Assembly: GCF_022662375.1 (NCBI RefSeq)
Contig: NZ_JAKNQL010000014.1
Location: 1 to 64,000 of the forward strand
Source: Pseudomonas sp. CROZ-RG-20F-R04-15
Lineage (GTDB): Bacteria; Pseudomonadota; Gammaproteobacteria; Pseudomonadales; Pseudomonadaceae
Reading direction: 5' to 3'
Length of the DNA stretch: 64,000 nt
Shown here: in pieces, positions 40,385 through 48,756 of the stretch
Numbering within the stretch: position 1 is the first letter of the stretch
Layout of the letters: every line of letters begins with the position of its first letter
The notes under the pieces: model-generated
Seen by the model: only the letters and a program-made list of their open reading frames with translations
Told to the model about the DNA's origin: nothing
Databases searched by the model: none
Made by a program: the position numbers and the translations under genes

Positions 40385-42055
40385 ATGCGCGTAATGGCAT
40401 CCCTGCTGTTCCTCAGTCTCAGTTCCGCCGCCCTCGCCGACACCCTGCCCAGTTTTCTCAACAGCAACGAAACCATCCGCAATCTGCCGGTGCCGAACCT
40501 GCCGGCCGACGCCTATCGCCCGAGCGCCGCGCCCGTGCAAGTGCCGGACGCCGGTGCAGCAGCCGCGCAACCGCTGTTGATGGACACCAAAATCAAACTG
40601 CAAACCGTGCAGATCGAAGGCGGCACCCTCTACCCGCTCAACGAACTCGCGCAAATCTACAAACCGTTGATCGGTCATGAAACCCGCCTTGCCGATCTGA
40701 TCGAAGCCACGCGCAACATCACCCGGCGTTATCAGCAGGACGGTTACCTGCTGTCGTACGCGTTCTTGCCGCAGCAGAATTTCAATGACGGCGTAGCGCG
40801 CGTGGTGCTGGTGGAAGGTTACGTACGGGATATCCAGATGCAGGGCGATGTCGGCCGGGTCAAAGCACTCATCGATAAACTGGCGGCGAAAATCCAGGCC
40901 GAACGGCCACTGACCCGCAAGACCTTCGAGCGCTACACCACGCTGATGACACGCATCCCCGGCGTGACGATTCAGGCTCAGGTGCCACCACCGGGCACCA
41001 CCGATGGCGCGACCACGCTGATCGCTCAGGCCAGCCGCAAACCTTTCACCAGTACCCTGAGCACCACCGAAGACAACCGCAACGGCACCCAGGCCTTGCT
41101 CGGTGTCAGCAGCAACTCGCAGACCTCGATGGGCGAGCAACTGAGCCTCAGCGGCTTGTTCCCGCCGGGTGACGATCACGAACATTACTACCGTCTCGAC
41201 TACAGCCAGTTCCTCGATGCCGAGGGCACGCAACTGGCACTGTCCGCTTCACGCTACCGCGCAGACCCCGGCACCAATGTCGTGCTCGACAACGGCCTGC
41301 AACTCAAACCGCACCGCGAAAACGATCGCTATTCGATCGGTTTCACCTTGCCGCTGATTGCCGCCTCCAACGAACTGCTGACGGCCGGTTCAAGGCTTTA
41401 CGCGGTCAACGACAAAACCCGCTACAACGTGATCGGCTTGCCGCTGAGCGTCGAAGAGCGCACCGACATCCGCGCCCTCGCCTTCGAGAGCGACTGGCGC
41501 AAGGCTGATGCCCGACAACTGCGGATCCTCAGCGGCGGTGTCTACCAAGGCCTGGACAGCATGGGCGCGAAAACCAACAACGACGCCATCGACCTCGACT
41601 TCTTCCGCGTGCGGCTGTCCGGCGTGCAGAGCGACAAGTTTTTCGACAACTGGCAAGCTGTGCTGTCCGCCGCGCTGTACTGGAGCGACGACACCCTGCC
41701 CGACAGCGAACGCGCGGTGTTCGGCGGGCAGAATTTCGGTCGCGGTTATCCCGACGATCAAGCGTCCGGCGACAAGGGCTGGGGCGTGGCTTACGAGGTC
41801 AACTACAGTTTCAACCGCGACGGCAGTTGGGTACGCATCCTGCAACCGTATGTCGTGCTCGATCGCTCGCGCAGCTGGTTCAACGAATTGCCGGTGCGGG
41901 CCAACAACCTGTCATCGACGGCGATCGGGCTGCGGTTTGGCGATGCCAAGTACTACAACATTGCGCTGGAGGCAGCGAAGGCGATGTCGGATGAAGCACT
42001 GGATACGTTCAATCGCAAGCCTCGGTACAGCATCAGTTTCAGTTATCAGTTGTAG
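40385..42055 (+). CDS. TpsB/ShlB/FhaC-family outer-membrane transporter
   Basis: A 556-residue two-partner secretion pore. A signal peptide (MRVMASLLFLSLSSAALA) is followed by a linker, POTRA-type sequence at about residues 65-200 (IKLQTVQIEGGTLYPLNELA; DGYLLSYAFLPQQ; VARVVLVEGYVRDI) and a 16-strand-type barrel ending SISFSYQL. The barrel contains FGGQNFGRGYPDD, matching the conserved RGY loop motif of Omp85/TpsB pores. ATG 40385 was chosen because GGAG sits six bases upstream; an ATG at 40373 would include that site. No filamentous haemagglutinin-type TpsA lies nearby; the collagen-like lipoprotein upstream is the likely partner. Confidence 0.88.
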   Translation: MRVMASLLFLSLSSAALADTLPSFLNSNETIRNLPVPNLPADAYRPSAAPVQVPDAGAAAAQPLLMDTKIKLQTVQIEGGTLYPLNELAQIYKPLIGHETRLADLIEATRNITRRYQQDGYLLSYAFLPQQNFNDGVARVVLVEGYVRDIQMQGDVGRVKALIDKLAAKIQAERPLTRKTFERYTTLMTRIPGVTIQAQVPPPGTTDGATTLIAQASRKPFTSTLSTTEDNRNGTQALLGVSSNSQTSMGEQLSLSGLFPPGDDHEHYYRLDYSQFLDAEGTQLALSASRYRADPGTNVVLDNGLQLKPHRENDRYSIGFTLPLIAASNELLTAGSRLYAVNDKTRYNVIGLPLSVEERTDIRALAFESDWRKADARQLRILSGGVYQGLDSMGAKTNNDAIDLDFFRVRLSGVQSDKFFDNWQAVLSAALYWSDDTLPDSERAVFGGQNFGRGYPDDQASGDKGWGVAYEVNYSFNRDGSWVRILQPYVVLDRSRSWFNELPVRANNLSSTAIGLRFGDAKYYNIALEAAKAMSDEALDTFNRKPRYSISFSYQL

Positions 42056-42090
42056 GGCGGGGATTGCACTGCGCCCCTGAGTCAAAACAA

Positions 42091-42182
42091 CTGTGGGAGC
42101 GAGCCTGCTCGCCAAAGCGCTGGATCAGCCAAGCGTTCTGTTGACTGACACACCGTTTTCGCGAGCAGGCTTGCTCCCACAG
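42091..42182. repeat. REP hairpin pair
   Basis: Inverted REP cores with one changed base each (GCTCGCCAAAGC; AGGCTTGCTCCCACAG) lie between the convergent TpsB and autotransporter genes. Confidence 0.9.
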
Positions 42183-42199
42183 GTTTTGCGTGATGCGGA

Positions 42200-44605
42200 T
42201 CAGAACGCGTAACGCACCTTCGCGGTAAAGCCGTCGGCATTGAAACCGCTGGCCGTTACGTAGTTGTACGAACCGCCGACACTCCACGCGCCCATCCGGT
42301 AGTTGGCGCCCAGGCCCAGTTCATAGCTGTCGCGCACGGGTGTGGTGCCACGGCTGGTGAATGAATCGCCGCCGAGTATGAACGATGAGGAGGTCGCAAC
42401 CTTGTCGCCAATCACGTCATGCCAGGCCATGAATTTCGCCTCAGGTTCGAGACTGCCGGTGCCGAGCGCAAAATCGGCGGCCAGGCGCGCACCGAAGCCC
42501 ATCTCACCGACTTCGTAACGCTGGCTGCCGACATTCAGCGCTGCCGAACTGCCCTTCTCGCGATAGGAATCCATGCCGACATTGGCGTAACGCGCACCGA
42601 CCTGCGGCTCCAGCACCACACCCGGGGTCAGGCGCAGGGTATAACCGGCCAAGGCGCTGACGCCGAATACATCGCTGTCGTAATCGCCTTTGGCGCGGGT
42701 GCCGGCGATGTAGCGCTTGGATTCGTTGTCGTTCCAGCCGTACATCAGCGAAGCGTCGACAAACCAGTTGTCATGCGTCCAGTTGCTGTAGACCGTCAGC
42801 GCATGGCCGGTCACTTTGGTTTTGCTGCCGAGATCGGATTTCACATCGGTGTCGAGGTAGCTGTAAGCCAGACCGATCGATGTGTCGGCGGTCAACTGAC
42901 CGTCGGCACCAACGGCAATCCCGTGGCTGTCGGCGTCATAACCGGCGACACCGCGACGGGCATCCTGATCGGCATCGCTGCTGAGGGCTTGCAGCCAGAC
43001 GCCTTTTTCCGGGGCGACGGTGGTCGTACGTGCGCGATTGGCGCGGTCGTTGATAACGCCCGACACCAGCGTCTGGCTGTTGGTGGCGGCGTGCAGCACG
43101 CCACGGCTGACGTCCGGGCTGAGTGTCTCGGCCAGCCGCGCCAGTTGCGTGTCGGTGCCGGCATTGGCAAACGCCTGGAACACCGGATCCTGTTCATCAA
43201 GATGTGACATCAGCGAGGCCGACAGTCCGACCAGCGCAGAAGCAGCGTTTTGGCTACCACCGGCATCGAGAGTATTTTGCGTCAACACTTCTTGCGACTT
43301 GGTGCTGACCAGCGCCTTAACGTCGTTACCCTCAACGCCATAGCTTTTGACTTCAAGCAATGCCGAAGACGACTCGACCGTAAGGTTTTCGCCGCCGATC
43401 AGATTGCCCGAACGGATCAACGTGTAACGGTTGCCGCCGGCGGCCGTGCGAAAATCGCTGGAGCGCGCCTGCAATTGCACATGACCGCCCGGCGCGATCT
43501 CGGTGGTGCCGGTGACGGTCAGAATCGCCCGGTTGATGTCGGTGTCATTGCCGACCGACATCGCAATCACCGAGTCCGCTTCTTCCATGTCCAGATCGCC
43601 GACGATCGTGGTGTGCGCCCGCGCCAGGGTCAGAGTGCCTTCTTGAACGGTGACATACCCGGACTTGATCGTCGCGCCATCGAAGCTGACCTCGCCATCA
43701 ATCGACACCCCGGTCAGACCCAACAGGTCGCCTTTGACCTCGCCATAATTCCAGTAAAAGTAACTCAGACCATCGTCCACTTTAATGGCCGCCGTACCAC
43801 CCGTGATCGATCCGTATGACTGAACAATGTTGAGCGGACCTTGTCCTGCGGGCTGGTTGTACACATGAATGCCGATGCTCTCCCCGTATACGTTGCCGTA
43901 GTTGTAGAGACCGTATTGGCTCGCAGACGATGCAGGCACAAGCTGCATCCCGTTCAACACTATGGCTTCGGCGCCACTGCCGGTGGCCCTGAGTGTTGAC
44001 CGGCTCATGACCGGGCCGGGCAGCGTGACGTTTTCCAGATAAAGCCCACGAGCATTGGTGCCGTTGACGACGATGGTGCCGGCGTTGATCACCCCACTAC
44101 CGAAACTGCTGTTGATCAGCGAAACCCCGGTGGCGTTATTACCGCTCACGGTGATCGGGCCTGAGTTCATGAAAGCGCCACGCACCGGAATGTCCCTCAA
44201 CGCGATACCCGTCGATTCACCACTCGCAGCCAGACCGTTGACCGTCACCGAGCCCTCGTTGCTGAAGTTGGAACCGAGCCGCGCCCACGACACGCCCGCC
44301 GCCGGCGCGATGTCGATCCCGACACCGTGGGTGGCGCCATCGATAGTGATCCTGGCCTTGTTGACGATTTCGCTGTTAACCGACAACCCAGTGAACTGCG
44401 CCGCGCTGGTCATCGTCGACGTAGAGCTTTCCACAACATTCGCCGTGCCCACGAGATTGAGAAAATCGTAGGTCTGCTTGACGCTGACCAGCGGGCCTGT
44501 GCCCAGATCGTAATTGAGGGTGACAGCCCCGACACCCGGAGCCTGAACAACGGCAGCCGCCACAGAAAGCGCCAGCAAAGAGCGGCGCAGACAAGAAGTA
44601 TTCAA
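42200..44605 (-). CDS. Autotransporter with beta-barrel domain
   Basis: About 801 residues. A signal peptide (NTSCLRRSLLALSVAAAVVQ, cleavage near GVGA) is followed by a beta-helical passenger with repeating short strands (about 30-480), a linker helix, and a C-terminal autotransporter barrel (about 530-801) starting GVWLQALSSDADQDARRG and ending in a terminal Phe (KVRYAF). It inserts in the outer membrane and displays the passenger; no protease triad is evident, so adhesion is likely. The TTG start at 44605 is preferred because GGAAGG lies nine bases upstream and the signal peptide begins there; a GTG at 44653 is an alternative. Confidence 0.83.
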   Translation of the reverse strand: MNTSCLRRSLLALSVAAAVVQAPGVGAVTLNYDLGTGPLVSVKQTYDFLNLVGTANVVESSTSTMTSAAQFTGLSVNSEIVNKARITIDGATHGVGIDIAPAAGVSWARLGSNFSNEGSVTVNGLAASGESTGIALRDIPVRGAFMNSGPITVSGNNATGVSLINSSFGSGVINAGTIVVNGTNARGLYLENVTLPGPVMSRSTLRATGSGAEAIVLNGMQLVPASSASQYGLYNYGNVYGESIGIHVYNQPAGQGPLNIVQSYGSITGGTAAIKVDDGLSYFYWNYGEVKGDLLGLTGVSIDGEVSFDGATIKSGYVTVQEGTLTLARAHTTIVGDLDMEEADSVIAMSVGNDTDINRAILTVTGTTEIAPGGHVQLQARSSDFRTAAGGNRYTLIRSGNLIGGENLTVESSSALLEVKSYGVEGNDVKALVSTKSQEVLTQNTLDAGGSQNAASALVGLSASLMSHLDEQDPVFQAFANAGTDTQLARLAETLSPDVSRGVLHAATNSQTLVSGVINDRANRARTTTVAPEKGVWLQALSSDADQDARRGVAGYDADSHGIAVGADGQLTADTSIGLAYSYLDTDVKSDLGSKTKVTGHALTVYSNWTHDNWFVDASLMYGWNDNESKRYIAGTRAKGDYDSDVFGVSALAGYTLRLTPGVVLEPQVGARYANVGMDSYREKGSSAALNVGSQRYEVGEMGFGARLAADFALGTGSLEPEAKFMAWHDVIGDKVATSSSFILGGDSFTSRGTTPVRDSYELGLGANYRMGAWSVGGSYNYVTASGFNADGFTAKVRYAF

Positions 44606-44796
44606 AACGAGATTCCCTTCCAAAACATGAAAAACAGTTTCAGCAGGGTTCACGTATTCATACAGGCATCCCTACCGGCCCGCCATGTGTCCTGGCTCGG
44701 GCGCGGGGAATCTACAGGAGCCACTATTTTGATACCACCAAAAAGTCAAAGAGATGGCGCCAAATTCTCAAGAACCCGACCAGCAGTCGATCGTCA

Positions 44797-44887
44797 TTGC
44801 TGGCAGGCCTGCTCCCACAGGATCTGAATACATCAGACAGAAAATGGTCGGCAGTCAGGCCGCCATCGCAAGCAGGCTCACTCCTAC
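44797..44887. repeat. Degenerate REP-like pair
   Basis: GGCAGGCCTGCTCCCACAG on the left and AAGCAGGCTCACTCCTACA on the right are decayed REP cores in what are now the same orientation. It is in the 716-bp gene-free stretch 44606-45321, together with the 363-bp element below. Confidence 0.6.
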
Positions 44888-44950
44888 AAAAGAGCAAGAG
44901 CAGTGAAGCAGTGAAGCAGTGCACCAAACCCCGCATCACCTCTGCCCTTC

Positions 44951-45313
44951 ACCACTCAACAGGATGAGCGTTAGCTCGGCTGCAGCTCTTGATCTTGATC
45001 CACGGGCGACGTCGGAAGGCTGAGTGGAGGGATTGATCCGGGGGTGGGAGCGCAGCGACCGTTTGGCGAAGCCAAACACAGCGAGAGGAGGTGCAGCGAA
45101 GCAAACCGTAGGCGCTGCGCCCGGATCGATCCCGGAGCGAAGGAACCCCGAGCTTTAGCGAGTGGGCCGCACGCAGGAGCAAGCCTTTTTGGGTACTTTT
45201 TCGGCGTCTGGAAAAAGTGCCTCGCCGTAAGGGCGAAACCGCCAGCCGCAACCCCCAAAAAAACGGATATTCACCAAAAACCCCCAAAGCACGGTCGGCC
45301 CAAAGGCCGCCGA
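44951..45313. repeat. 363-bp conserved element, copy 1
   Basis: A near-identical copy lies at 55178-55541 in the same orientation. Both end within 10 bp of the stop codon of a minus-strand response-regulator gene. Internal hairpins include GTTTGGC-GAA-GCCAAAC (45061-45077) and ACTTTTTC-N8-GAAAAAGT (45195-45218). In copy 2 the first hairpin is GTTCGAC-GAA-GTCGAAC, so two base pairs changed on both sides. Short reading frames through it look spurious. Confidence 0.85.
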
Positions 45314-45321
45314 GTTCAATC

Positions 45322-45729
45322 TCAGCCAACCTGAACCTTAGGCTTGGGAAACAGATTATCCAAAGTCTCCAACAACCTCAGGTAATAAATCGGCTTGCGA
45401 AACAGATCCACCACCTGCAACCGCAACAGATCACTGACATCTTCCATATCCGCATGCCCCGACATCACAATCACCGGCAAATGCTGCCGAGAGGTATGCT
45501 CACGCAAGCGCTTGATCAACGACATCCCGGACTCCTCCGGCATACGCAAATCAGTAATCACCAACGCAATATCGGGATGGCGCGTCAGATGATGCAACGC
45601 CAGCTTCACCGACGTTGCGGTATGACAGACAAACCCCTCCCCCTCCAGCAACTCCGCCAGCTCCAGCAACGCGTCCTCCTCGTCGTCAACCAGAAGCAAC
45701 TGTTGGCGCGGCAGCGAGGAAGCAGTCAT
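45322..45729 (-). CDS. Receiver-only response regulator of the Tad locus
   Basis: A 135-residue CheY-like protein with no output domain. The acidic pair is in LLLVDDEEDALLE, the phosphoacceptor Asp in VITDLRMPEE and the conserved Lys in FRKPIYYL. ATG 45729 follows CAGGGA; a longer frame has no start site. It lies at the edge of the flp-tad genes and may take phosphate from PprA or compete with PprB. Its 3' end abuts the 363-bp element. Confidence 0.88.
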   Translation of the reverse strand: MTASSLPRQQLLLVDDEEDALLELAELLEGEGFVCHTATSVKLALHHLTRHPDIALVITDLRMPEESGMSLIKRLREHTSRQHLPVIVMSGHADMEDVSDLLRLQVVDLFRKPIYYLRLLETLDNLFPKPKVQVG

Positions 45730-45801
45730 GGGCAATCCCTGAAAACTGAAAGTGAACCCGAGTGTAGCCCGACATTCGCCGGGCATTGAGCTTCGTTCAG
45801 C

Positions 45802-46017
45802 TCAGGGCGACGGTGCAGGCGTGGTCGACACGGCCGTTCCGCCCAGCGCTACCAGCAAGTTATTGAACATGACCAGCACACGGCCACCCACCGGCGTGAC
45901 GAACACGATGACTACCACCGCCACCATCGCCACCACAATCGCATACTCGATGGCCGATGCTGCGTCTTCGTTGGCCAGGAAACTGCGGGCACGAATCATC
46001 AGGTACTCAAAGAGCAT
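45802..46017 (-). CDS. flp: Flp-type IVb pilin 1
   Basis: A 71-residue Flp prepilin. The leader is followed by the Flp motif ASAIEYAIVVAMVAVVVIVF with the Glu-Tyr pair at +5/+6. The residue before the predicted cut is Ala (EDA/ASAIEY), where most prepilins have Gly. The short tail ends TTPAPSP. It lies 18 bp downstream of the second flp gene and should be in the same transcript. FppA would cleave it. Confidence 0.92.
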   Translation of the reverse strand: MLFEYLMIRARSFLANEDAASAIEYAIVVAMVAVVVIVFVTPVGGRVLVMFNNLLVALGGTAVSTTPAPSP

Positions 46018-46035
46018 CGCAGTTCTCCTCAGTGG

Positions 46036-46245
46036 TCAAGGCCGGGTCACGGCTGTGCCGCCCAGTCCGGTCAGGATGTTGTTGAAGTAGAACAGCACCC
46101 GATTACCCAGCGGGGTGACGAATGCCACAACCACCACAGCAACCATCGCCACCACGATCGCGTACTCGATCGCCGACGCTGCTTCCTCGTTTCTGAACAA
46201 CAGACGGACTCGGGCCATCAAGTAATCAACAATCATCTGGAACAT
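46036..46245 (-). CDS. flp: Flp-type IVb pilin 2
   Basis: A 69-residue Flp prepilin, a close paralogue of the neighbour: EEA/ASAIEYAIVVAMVAVV with Ala at the cleavage position and Glu-Tyr at +5/+6. ATG 46245 is preceded by AAGGAGTG. It is the first gene of the minus-strand pair and faces away from rcpC. Two directly repeated GGATTAATCACA boxes lie about 110 bp upstream. Confidence 0.92.
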   Translation of the reverse strand: MFQMIVDYLMARVRLLFRNEEAASAIEYAIVVAMVAVVVVAFVTPLGNRVLFYFNNILTGLGGTAVTRP

Positions 46246-46352
46246 ACATCCACTCCTTCGCGCCTCTGGCGCCGATGTCGCACTACAGCGGCAAGGTTCC
46301 ACCGTGCCATTTGAGCATTGTCAACAAAGCCCCACCCAACAACTGTAAGAAC

Positions 46353-46378
46353 GGATTAATCACAAAGGATTAATCACA
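46353..46378. promoter_or_regulatory. Direct repeats GGATTAATCACA upstream of flp
   Basis: Two perfect 12-bp copies (46353-46364 and 46367-46378) with a 14-bp period lie in the 331-bp spacer between divergent flp and rcpC. Each has a GATTAATC palindromic core. A regulator such as PprB could bind here; this is inference. The rest of 46246-46576 holds no gene. Confidence 0.5.
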
Positions 46379-46576
46379 TCGCGAAGTTGCCGATTGCTGC
46401 TGTTAATTGGCCAAGACTCATACTTTAGTGGGTTATTTTCCTGTCACTAATGGCGTTTTGGCTCGGATCAGCTAGCGTGGAAATAGCGAAATAGTTGCAT
46501 GTTCATAGCTGCCGGATTGGGAACTTCTCTCGTTAGCAAGTGCAGTGGGTAGTGCAGCAGGAAAGGGAGAGCCGTC

Positions 46577-47518
46577 ATGAACAGTCGCGTCACCATGGGC
46601 CTTGCAGCCATCCTTCTGCTTGGAGCGATTTTTGTCGGTTACTGGGGACTGGTGCTCAGCCGTCAACCGGCACCCGTTGCCGAAGCCCCCGTTGCCCCAG
46701 CCGTCACCGTTGAAAAAACTGTCGCGATCGCCGAAGACCAGACTCGCCAACCGGTGGTGGTGTTGCTGCACGATGTGCCGCCATTCACCGCGCTGACGGC
46801 AGCCGATGTCGCGGTAGAAAAACTGCGCAGTGCACCGGCCGGCAGCTTGAGCAACGTCGACCAGGCCGTCGGCCGTACGCCGTGGCGGCACCTCAGCGCC
46901 GGCACTTGGCTGAACGATGAAAGCTTCACCGCCGGCGGTTCACTGGCACGCATGATTCACAGCGATGAACGCGCCCTCACCGTGGCCGTCGACGAAGTGA
47001 TCGGCGCGGCCGGGCAACTGATTCCCGGCGATTACGTCGATGTGCTGCTGTATCTGCGCCAGGACACCAGCAACCTTGAACAGTCGGCGCAGATCGTCGT
47101 CCCGGCCATGCGTGTGCTCGGGGTTGGCGATCAATACGGACTGACCAACGACGGCCAACCGGCTTCGCCGGCCCTGAGCGCCGATGAAAAGCTCAAACAG
47201 GATCAACGCCGCATCGCCGCGCGCACCGTGGTGCTGGCGGTGCCGGAACAACTGCTCAGCCGACTGATGCTGGCAACGCAAGTCGGCACCTTGCGTCTGG
47301 CCGTACGCAGCAGCGAAGAACAACGCCTGGCCAAATACTGGGCCGGCGAAACTCAGGCGCCGGCACATCTGAACACTGCCAACAGCCAACTCTTCCAGTT
47401 CACCCAACTGGCCTTGGGCACCGGGCCGAAAGCGCCTTCCAGCGGTGGTTCCGGCGCGGCCCCGAAGCCTGCCGTGGAAATCATTCGCGGCAATCAGATC
47501 ACCCAACAAAACCCATGA
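46577..47518 (+). CDS. rcpC: Flp pilus assembly protein RcpC/CpaB
   Basis: A 313-residue periplasmic protein with an N-terminal membrane anchor (MGLAAILLLGAIFVGYWGLV) and SAF-like sequence (VVVLLHDVPPFTALTAADVA; LIPGDYVDVLLYLRQD). It helps form or stabilise the RcpA secretin channel. GGGAG precedes ATG 46577. It heads the plus-strand rcpC-rcpA-tadZABCD operon, and rcpA overlaps its stop codon. Confidence 0.92.
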   Translation: MNSRVTMGLAAILLLGAIFVGYWGLVLSRQPAPVAEAPVAPAVTVEKTVAIAEDQTRQPVVVLLHDVPPFTALTAADVAVEKLRSAPAGSLSNVDQAVGRTPWRHLSAGTWLNDESFTAGGSLARMIHSDERALTVAVDEVIGAAGQLIPGDYVDVLLYLRQDTSNLEQSAQIVVPAMRVLGVGDQYGLTNDGQPASPALSADEKLKQDQRRIAARTVVLAVPEQLLSRLMLATQVGTLRLAVRSSEEQRLAKYWAGETQAPAHLNTANSQLFQFTQLALGTGPKAPSSGGSGAAPKPAVEIIRGNQITQQNP

Positions 47519-48756
47519 CAGCGCAAGGATCCAAGGGCATGCAGAGTCGTTTCAGGCCGACATTCAAACCCATGTTGTGCGCCCTGTTACTGATGGGACT
47601 GTCGATGGACGCCGCGTTGGCGGCGGTCGGCAATTGCTCGGCACTCGGGCGCATGCCGCCAGTGATCGAAATCGGCGAAGGCTTTCAGCAGGACGTGCAA
47701 TCGCCAGTGGCGATCACTCGTCTGGCCATTGGCGACCCGAAAATCGCCGACGTACACGCCAACGGCAGCTCGTCGTTTTTGCTCACCGGTGTTGCGCCCG
47801 GCGCCACCAGCCTGATGGTCTGGACCTCGTGTTCGAGCGAGCCGCGCCAGAGCATGGTCTTTGTTCAGGGCGCCGCCACTGCCGCCATGACCGGCACCCT
47901 GCCCTCAGATGACCCGAACCTGCCGTCCCAGGTGCAGACCGATATCCGTTTCGTCGAAGTCAGCCGCACCAAACTCAAGGAAGCCACCGCCTCACTGATC
48001 GGTACGCGTGGCAATTTCCTTTTCGGTTCGCCCGGTACCCTGCCGCCGATTGACGGGGTGCCGCAGCCACGCCTGCCGGTGGACAACTCGCTGTTCAACT
48101 TCTCGTGGATCGGCGGCAAGACCATGGCGATCATCAACGCTCTGGAAACCAGCGGCTTCGCCTACACCCTCGCGCGGCCGAGTCTGGTCGCGCTGAACGG
48201 TCAGAGCGCAAGCTTTCTGGCCGGCGGTGAAATACCGATTCCGGTGCCCAGTTCCGGCAGCGACAGCGTCTCGATCGAATACAAGGAATTCGGCATCCGC
48301 CTGACCCTGACGCCGACCATCATCGGCCGCGATCGCATCGCGTTGAAGGTCGCCCCGGAAGTCAGCGAACTCGACTTCAGCAATGCCGTACAAATCGCCG
48401 GCACCACCGTGCCGGCCCTGACCATCCGCCGCACCGACACCAGCGTGTCGCTGGGCGACGGCGAAAGCTTCGTCATCAGTGGTTTGATCAGCACCACCAA
48501 CAGCTCGCAGGTGAACAAGTTTCCCGGCCTCGGCGATATCCCGGTGCTCGGCGCCTTTTTCAAAGGCTCGCAGATCAAACGCGAAGAGCGCGAACTGCTG
48601 ATGATCGTCACCCCGCATCTGGTCCAGCCACTGGCCGCCGATGCCCAACTGCCGTCGTTGCCCGGCGAGAAACTGCGTAATTACGACCCGAATTTCTACC
48701 GCATGTTCTTCCTGGAAAACGGCAATTTCGACAAGCGCAGCGGGTTATCCCAATGA
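47515..48756 (+). CDS. rcpA: Flp pilus secretin RcpA/CpaC
   Basis: A 413-residue outer-membrane secretin. A signal peptide (KPMLCALLLMGLSMDAALA) is followed by a short N domain (VQSPVAITRLAIGDPKIADV) and the secretin core (FLAGGEIPIPVPSSG; VSLGDGESFVISGLI; PGLGDIPVLGAFF). ATG 47515 overlaps the rcpC TGA; ATG 47539 with AAGG upstream is an alternative start. tadZ overlaps its stop. Confidence 0.93.
   Translation: MTAQGSKGMQSRFRPTFKPMLCALLLMGLSMDAALAAVGNCSALGRMPPVIEIGEGFQQDVQSPVAITRLAIGDPKIADVHANGSSSFLLTGVAPGATSLMVWTSCSSEPRQSMVFVQGAATAAMTGTLPSDDPNLPSQVQTDIRFVEVSRTKLKEATASLIGTRGNFLFGSPGTLPPIDGVPQPRLPVDNSLFNFSWIGGKTMAIINALETSGFAYTLARPSLVALNGQSASFLAGGEIPIPVPSSGSDSVSIEYKEFGIRLTLTPTIIGRDRIALKVAPEVSELDFSNAVQIAGTTVPALTIRRTDTSVSLGDGESFVISGLISTTNSSQVNKFPGLGDIPVLGAFFKGSQIKREERELLMIVTPHLVQPLAADAQLPSLPGEKLRNYDPNFYRMFFLENGNFDKRSGLSQ

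Noticed and set aside
44949..45329. Minus-strand frame in the 363-bp element (and its counterpart at 55198-55506)
   Set aside because: Arg/Ser/Leu-rich sequence with no good start; changes between copies keep RNA pairing better than protein sequence.
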